The notes below the pieces were generated by a model that worked only from the letters and a program-made list of their open reading frames with translations, ran no database searches and was not told the DNA's origin. Below, piece after piece: positions 24,295-27,881 of a stretch of DNA of 27,881 nt. The translations under genes were made by a program, and so were the position numbers. The first letter of the stretch is position 1. The number at the start of each line of letters is the position of its first letter. Source of the stretch: Eubacteriales bacterium (GTDB taxonomy: Bacteria; Bacillota_A; Clostridia; Lachnospirales; Lachnospiraceae); contig JAUNAE010000009.1 in assembly GCA_030527765.1 (NCBI GenBank), positions 1 through 27,881 of the forward strand, read 5' to 3'.

Positions 24295-24327
24295 AAGTCC
24301 ATCGGATGATGATTGCAATCCACCTCA

Positions 24328-24380
24328 GTCGGATCACGAATATTCGTTTGACGTTGCTTCTTGCTTGATTTAGTAAAAAA
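24328..24380 (+). repeat. decayed hairpin repeat (copy F) with shared 3' tail
   Basis: CGGATCACGAATATTCG (24330-24346) resembles the repeat core with several changes. It is followed by TTGCTTCTTGCTTGATT (24354-24370), shared with the region beside copy G at 14101-14117. It lies between thiZ and the convergent znuB, directly before their terminator. Confidence 0.5.
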
Positions 24381-24381
24381 T

Positions 24382-24426
24382 AATGCCGTCGATTCACCCT
24401 GTACAAAGAGGAATCGGCGGCATTTT
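24382..24426. terminator. bidirectional terminator between thiZ and znuB
   Basis: AATGCCGTCGATTC (24382-24395) pairs with GAATCGGCGGCATT (24411-24424) over 14 bp with one G-U pair. An A run precedes and a T run follows. Confidence 0.9.
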
Positions 24427-24444
24427 ATGTTGCGCTAAAAAAGG

Positions 24445-25296
24445 TTATCTGGAAACTCTTCCAATAACAGAGAAGAGTGTGAACATCACCACATCCACTG
24501 CAACGATTGTGGAGCCGACGGGAGTGCCCGCCAGAATCGAAATCATTATTCCTGCAAAAGAGCAGGTTACCGAAAGAACAGCAGAGCAGATGGTGACGGA
24601 TTTGAAGCTTTTGAATACGCGCATAGCAGACAAAGCCGGAAAAATAATCAGGGCAGAGATCAGAAGAGATCCCACCAGATTCATTGCGAGAACGATAATC
24701 ACTGCGGTGATGACTGCAATGAGCAGGTTATATGCTTCCGCGTGGGTGCCGGCGGATACAGCAAAGCTTTCGTCGAAGGTGACGGCAAATATTTTGTGAT
24801 AGAAAAGAAGGAAAACGCACACAACCACAATCGACAGAATAATACATACCCAGACTTCTTTGCTTGTCAGTGTCAGAATAGAAGTAGAGCCAAAAAGAGT
24901 GCTGCACACATCCCCTGACAAATTTGAAGAAGTAGAGAAGAGATGCATCAGAAGGTATCCAAGAGCAAGGGCGCCTACGGAAATCATTGCAATGGCGGCA
25001 TCTCCTTTGATCTTTGTGTTACGTCCCGTGCGGAGAAGGAGAATTGCACAGAGAACCGTAATCGGGAGAACAAGGAGCATCTGATCAGTGAGATTCAGAA
25101 CTGTGGCAATAGCCATAGCACCGAAAGCCACGTGGGATAATCCGTCACCGATAAAAGAAAAGCGCTTCAGTACCAGTGTCACTCCGAGAAGAGAAGAGCA
25201 CAGAGAAATGAGAACCCCGACAATCAAAGCATATCGAACAAAGGGATACTGGAAATAAAAAGAGATTTTTTCAAATACAGACATACTCTCGATCAT
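24445..25296 (-). CDS. znuB: zinc/metal ABC transporter permease ZnuB
   Basis: This 283-residue membrane protein of the ABC-3 family has about eight to nine helices and forms the metal channel. Visible family segments are GVTLVLKRFSFIGDGLSHVAFGAMAIA (about 38-64), FAVTFDESFAVSAGT and the late NLVGSLLISALIIFPALSAMRVFKSFKS. The initiation codon overlaps the znuC stop (ATGA), so translation is coupled. It is the last gene of the fur-znuA-znuC-znuB unit. The metal is most likely zinc, judged from the regulator; manganese cannot be excluded from this protein alone. Confidence 0.92.
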   Translation of the reverse strand: MIESMSVFEKISFYFQYPFVRYALIVGVLISLCSSLLGVTLVLKRFSFIGDGLSHVAFGAMAIATVLNLTDQMLLVLPITVLCAILLLRTGRNTKIKGDAAIAMISVGALALGYLLMHLFSTSSNLSGDVCSTLFGSTSILTLTSKEVWVCIILSIVVVCVFLLFYHKIFAVTFDESFAVSAGTHAEAYNLLIAVITAVIIVLAMNLVGSLLISALIIFPALSAMRVFKSFKSVTICSAVLSVTCSFAGIMISILAGTPVGSTIVAVDVVMFTLFSVIGRVSR

Positions 25297-26003
25297 TTGG
25301 TCTCACCTTCTTCCGGATCCAGAAATCGATGACCGATGGAACTGTTCACATATTCTTCTCTGGTGCCGAAAAAGAGTTTCCGGTCAATGTGGAGAATATG
25401 AGAAGCGTATTTCACAGCGGCATCAATGTCATGGGAAATCATAATAATAGTAATTCCTTCCTGGTTCAGTTCCTGGATCAGACGGTACATTTCTGCAGTC
25501 ACCATAGGATCCAGACCGGAAACCGGTTCATCCAGAAGGAGAACTTTGCGGGTTGCACAGAGAGCACGGGCAAGAAGAACACGCTGCTGCTGTCCTCCGG
25601 AAAGCTCTCGATAGCATCGATCGGAAAATTCGGTGATCTGCATTTTTTTCATGGATTCCTCAGCAAGAGTTTTTTCTGCTCTTGTGTAAAAAGGACGAAA
25701 GCCCATTCTGCCCTGACAGCCGGAAAGAACAATTTCCCGTACAGATGCAGGAAAATCTCTCTGTACGATGGTCTGCTGGGGCAAATAGCCGATTTCTCTA
25801 CGGGAGAGACCGTCACCCTCCAGAATTTCTCCGGAGAGAGGAGCCTGAAGCCCGAGAATTGTTTTCATAAGAGTGGATTTGCCGGATCCGTTTTCACCGA
25901 CAATACACAGATAGTCTCCGGCATTGACGGTGAAACTTAAGTGCTCGATAATGGCAGATCCGTCATATCCAAGAGAAACATCTTTACAAGTTAATTGTGC
26001 CAT
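25293..26003 (-). CDS. znuC: zinc/metal ABC transporter ATPase ZnuC
   Basis: This 236-residue cytosolic ATPase has Walker A GENGSGKST (36-44), Q-loop GYLPQQ, signature LSGGQQQRVLLARAL, Walker B VLLLDEPVSGLD and switch histidine ISHDID. The motif YLPQQTIVQRDFPASVREIVLSG is typical of the zinc/manganese branch. CGGAGA lies a few bases before the ATG. It is 18 nt downstream of znuA and overlaps znuB by 4 nt. It drives uptake of the metal delivered by ZnuA. Confidence 0.94.
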   Translation of the reverse strand: MAQLTCKDVSLGYDGSAIIEHLSFTVNAGDYLCIVGENGSGKSTLMKTILGLQAPLSGEILEGDGLSRREIGYLPQQTIVQRDFPASVREIVLSGCQGRMGFRPFYTRAEKTLAEESMKKMQITEFSDRCYRELSGGQQQRVLLARALCATRKVLLLDEPVSGLDPMVTAEMYRLIQELNQEGITIIMISHDIDAAVKYASHILHIDRKLFFGTREEYVNSSIGHRFLDPEEGETK

Positions 26004-26021
26004 AAAATCTCCGTTCTATCC

Positions 26022-27041
26022 TCAGCGAGGATTCAGTGCCTGCTTCAGAATTTCCAGATTGCTTTCCATAATGGAAAGATAGGAAACTCCGTTTTCGGCA
26101 TCGGCTCCGGTGGTTGCCTGCATGGAATTCATTACAAGGACAGGCATATCCGGAGTTTTTGTATTTGCTGCAATGGTCTCTGCCACACGATGATCCTGCC
26201 CTTCGATGGTAAGAATTCCCGGGAGAGACAATTCGTTAATTTTGTTTGCGAGAAATGCAATCGTCTCAAAGCTGGCCTCTGATTCTGCGGAACATCCGGC
26301 AAAGGCAGCATAGTAGGTAAGATTGTAGTCGTCTGTAAGGTAACGAAATGGAAAACGATCGCCAAAAAGTATTGTGTCAAAAGGCGCTTCCTCTACGGCA
26401 GTGAGATACTTCTGATCCAGAGCGGTGAGCTTTTCCTGATAAGCGGCATTGTTCTCGTCATAAAGAGCGGCATTGTCAGGATCGGCAGTTTTAAGAGCTT
26501 CGGTAATGCCATTACAGAGAATTTCTGCATTTCGAAGGGAAAGCCAGACATGTTCATCGTACTCGATTTCCCCATGATCCTCGTTTTCTTCTCCGCGTTC
26601 ATGAGCCATACCTTCTACGGTTTCCTCTTCCTTCAGAGAATCTCCAAGCAGTTCCATGAGATTAACAACCTGACGATTGGGATTTTCGGCTTCCTTTAAG
26701 GCATCCTCAATCCAGCCGTCGGTCTCGCCGCCCACATAGATCAGAACATCACTGTCGGCGATGGTCATGATGTCATCTGCCGTCGGCTGATAGCTGTGAA
26801 GATCGACACCCTTGTTAAGAAGAAGGGTTAGGCTCGCATCCATATTTGAATTCGAGAGCAGTTCCGAAGTCCAGTCATAAGCCGGAAAAATTTCCGCTAC
26901 GATTTTTAAAGAGTCCGAATCCTCAGATGCCTGCACAGGGGCAGGGGAAGAGGAAAGGGCAAATGCCATAGCACCGGACAACAGGGTGCATGAAAGAAGG
27001 GATGCACTTGCAATCCGGGCTGCATTCATTTTTTTCTTCAT
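26022..27041 (-). CDS. znuA: zinc/metal solute-binding protein ZnuA
   Basis: This 339-residue cluster A-I binding protein catches metal outside the cell. Expected ligands include His82 in DLHSYQPTADD and His164 in YDEHVWLS. An acidic loop with His147 and His156 (HERGEENEDHGEIEYDEH) lies between them and probably helps collect metal. The third site reads FGDRFPFRYL and the fourth AGCSAESEASFET, not the classical His/Asp, as in a clostridial sub-branch I recall. The signal sequence MKKKMNAARIASASLLSC could be a lipoprotein signal with Cys18, but a second hydrophobic stretch and VQA site (about 35-39) also allow signal peptidase I cleavage. The start 27041 follows AGGAGG by 10 nt; the longer frame from 27092 would run into the regulator gene. 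Confidence 0.9.
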   Translation of the reverse strand: MKKKMNAARIASASLLSCTLLSGAMAFALSSSPAPVQASEDSDSLKIVAEIFPAYDWTSELLSNSNMDASLTLLLNKGVDLHSYQPTADDIMTIADSDVLIYVGGETDGWIEDALKEAENPNRQVVNLMELLGDSLKEEETVEGMAHERGEENEDHGEIEYDEHVWLSLRNAEILCNGITEALKTADPDNAALYDENNAAYQEKLTALDQKYLTAVEEAPFDTILFGDRFPFRYLTDDYNLTYYAAFAGCSAESEASFETIAFLANKINELSLPGILTIEGQDHRVAETIAANTKTPDMPVLVMNSMQATTGADAENGVSYLSIMESNLEILKQALNPR

Positions 27042-27043
27042 AT

Positions 27044-27493
27044 TTAAGAATCCTCCTGAGAAGTTGTTTCTGCCTGGCGGCATTCTTCGCATACGCCATA
27101 AAAAACGGTTCTTTTCGGATCTAAGAGAAAAGAATGGTGTTCCATCAAATGTCCGGAGATTGCCGCAAGTTCATCGCAGTGCATATGAATCAGCTTGCCG
27201 CATTGTTCACATTTGCAGTGAAAGCAGGATGGGGCAGTGCTTGCAGACTGATTACCGGTATATTCAAAGCAGGCAGAATTGTTGCCGGCAATGGTGTATT
27301 TGCTGACCAGACCTTCACTTACCATGCGTTCCAGATGGCGATACACGGTGGTAGTTCCGATGGGCTGTTCAATAGAACGAAAATGTTCACAGACATCCTG
27401 TACTGTGAAATGATGGCCCGGAACCGACTGGAGAAAAGCGACGAGCTCTTCCCGCTGTTTTGTTTTGTATTGGGATTTAATCATTGTCGTCAT
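27044..27493 (-). CDS. zur: Fur-family metal regulator, probable Zur
   Basis: This 149-residue repressor has a winged-helix N-terminal domain (TVQDVCEHF, then GTTTVYRHLERMVSEGLV, about 46-63) and a metal-binding dimerisation domain. Two CxxC pairs, Cys95/Cys98 and Cys135/Cys138, hold structural zinc. His92, His103, His105, Cys106 and His119/His120 are candidate sensing ligands. It is the first gene of the ZnuABC operon and lies 2 nt before znuA, so a zinc sensor that represses its own operon is likely. The start 27493 follows AAGGA by 7 nt. The frame is open upstream to 27658, but that would translate the promoter and operators and the end of the tmRNA terminator region. Confidence 0.9.
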   Translation of the reverse strand: MTTMIKSQYKTKQREELVAFLQSVPGHHFTVQDVCEHFRSIEQPIGTTTVYRHLERMVSEGLVSKYTIAGNNSACFEYTGNQSASTAPSCFHCKCEQCGKLIHMHCDELAAISGHLMEHHSFLLDPKRTVFYGVCEECRQAETTSQEDS

Positions 27494-27525
27494 AGATCTA
27501 TCCTTATAAAGTAAAACATACAATT

Positions 27526-27540
27526 TGAAAACCGTTTTCA
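27526..27540. promoter_or_regulatory. Fur/Zur-type operator O1 (7-1-7)
   Basis: TGAAAAC-C-GTTTTCA is a perfect 7-1-7 inverted repeat, the Fur-family operator layout. On the minus strand it covers the predicted transcription start of the zur-znu operon and touches the -10. Confidence 0.75.
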
Positions 27541-27568
27541 TATTAAACGGAAAAACCGGAAAAGTCAA
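27540..27568 (-). promoter_or_regulatory. promoter of the zur-znuACB operon
   Basis: On the minus strand TTGACT (plus 27563-27568) and TAATAT (plus 27540-27545) are 17 nt apart. Operators lie at both ends of this promoter. Confidence 0.75.
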
Positions 27569-27595
27569 TATGAAAATGAAATTCATTTTCATATT
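27567..27595. promoter_or_regulatory. Fur/Zur-type operator O2 (perfect 29-nt palindrome)
   Basis: AATATGAAAATGAA (27567-27580) and its exact complement (27582-27595) flank a single A. This is a long perfect palindrome that overlaps the -35 by two bases and extends upstream of it. It shares TGAAAA/TTTTCA half sites with O1. Confidence 0.75.
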
Positions 27596-27604
27596 GCGGG
27601 GCAT

Positions 27605-27639
27605 AAAAAAAGCCCGGAAAATAAAAATTTTCCAAGCTT
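27605..27639 (-). terminator. terminator of the tmRNA gene
   Basis: On the minus strand AAGCTTGGAAAAT pairs with ATTTTCCGGGCTT over 13 bp with two G-U pairs around a TTTT loop, followed by a run of T. It lies about 70 nt after the tmRNA 3' end. Confidence 0.85.
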
Positions 27640-27709
27640 TTACTTGCATGCAGCACATACAAGATTTCTGTTGTCTGTCCTTGTGATATCCTTACAAAAG
27701 ACATCCGGA

Positions 27710-27881
27710 TGGACCTGGCGGGAATTGAACCCGCGTCCGAAAACCTATCCCCTGGGCTTCTTCCATCACAGTCGGTGTTTTGGTCATTCCCTCCGTGATT
27801 CGCCCGCCAACAGGCTAATCAGTTCAGTAGCTTCATAATACATCTATCGAGGCAAAGCTTACTCGATAAGGTTTCTCACAT
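27710..27881 (-). ncRNA. ssrA: tmRNA (SsrA), 3' part, truncated by the window edge
   Basis: Reading leftwards, the RNA ends with a tRNA-like T arm, GCGGG-TTCAATT-CCCGC. This is followed by the acceptor strand CAGGTCC and discriminator A at 27710. Upstream lie GC-rich pseudoknot-like stretches (CCTGTTGGCGGG near 27810, and ACCTTATCGAG paired with CTCGATAGA near 27847-27875). This layout is that of the 3' half of a transfer-messenger RNA, which rescues stalled ribosomes by adding a degradation tag. The tag reading frame and 5' acceptor arm would lie beyond 27881. The CCA end is not encoded; the next bases are TCC. Confidence 0.85.

Noticed and set aside
27042..27092. Longer znuA start at 27092
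   Set aside because: It overlaps the regulator gene and places charged residues before the signal sequence; AGGAGG precedes the ATG at 27041.
27494..27658. 55-residue extension of the Fur-family protein
   Set aside because: It would cover the operators, promoter and tmRNA terminator; AAGGA plus ATG at 27493 gives a standard Fur length.

Overview
The window looks like chromosomal DNA of a low-to-medium GC Gram-positive anaerobe, most likely a gut Clostridia of the Lachnospiraceae type. The evidence is strong AGGAGG-type ribosome binding sites, TTGACA/TATAAT promoters, intrinsic hairpin terminators after most transcription units, a KtrAB-type potassium system, a standalone HPr, NrdR, and an NADP-type glutamate dehydrogenase next to AlaA. 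This is inference from gene content; no rRNA is present. I saw no insertion sequence, prophage, CRISPR array or tRNA. The only stable RNA gene is the 3' part of a tmRNA on the minus strand at the right edge.

Layout. 1-2194 (+): mutY and a family 2 glycosyltransferase. 2303-3971 (-): a lipid kinase and PAP2 phosphatase pair, meeting the first unit at a two-way terminator. 4292-5460 (+): a HAD phosphatase and HPr. 5563-11826 (+): a TRAP transporter unit with its own promoter, a 21-bp inverted repeat and a terminator-containing leader. 11967-13988 (+): ktrB and ktrA. 14121-14714 (-): a LysE-type exporter. 15032-15481 (+): nrdR. 15606-16937 (-) and 17166-18380 (+): divergent gdhA and alaA. 18554-21239 (+): citrate synthase, a shikimate kinase-like protein and elongation factor P. 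21259-24294 (+): a TPP riboswitch, a thiamine-binding protein and a ThiXYZ-type ABC importer. 24445-27493 (-): a Fur/Zur-type regulator with ZnuA, ZnuC and ZnuB. 27710-27881 (-): tmRNA.

Main discovery. The TRAP large membrane subunit is one 1806-residue open frame. A normal DctM (about 430 residues) is followed by four tandem, complete DctP-type solute-binding domains of 312-314 residues joined by acidic linkers. There is no free DctP gene nearby, so the two genes dctQ and dctM-(dctP)x4 appear to make a whole transporter with four tethered receptors. The four domains keep both expected carboxylate-binding arginines and a nearly invariant pocket region while differing at many surface and synonymous positions. 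That argues against an assembly artefact and for selection on copy number. The transcript starts with a roughly 190-nt leader that holds a hairpin operator-like repeat, several stem-loops and an intrinsic terminator with a competing stem, so the system is probably controlled by attenuation.

Other points. A family of short quasi-palindromic intergenic repeats (core GCGGATTGCGAATATCCGC) sits between terminators and start codons of at least five unrelated genes, always in the sense of the downstream gene, with three decayed relatives. The zinc operon has two perfect Fur-type inverted repeats bracketing a good promoter. Several proteins lack textbook residues: HPr lacks the Ser46 site, the shikimate kinase has a changed GGG loop and RPLL lid, and the ThiY-like binding protein has no lipobox cysteine.
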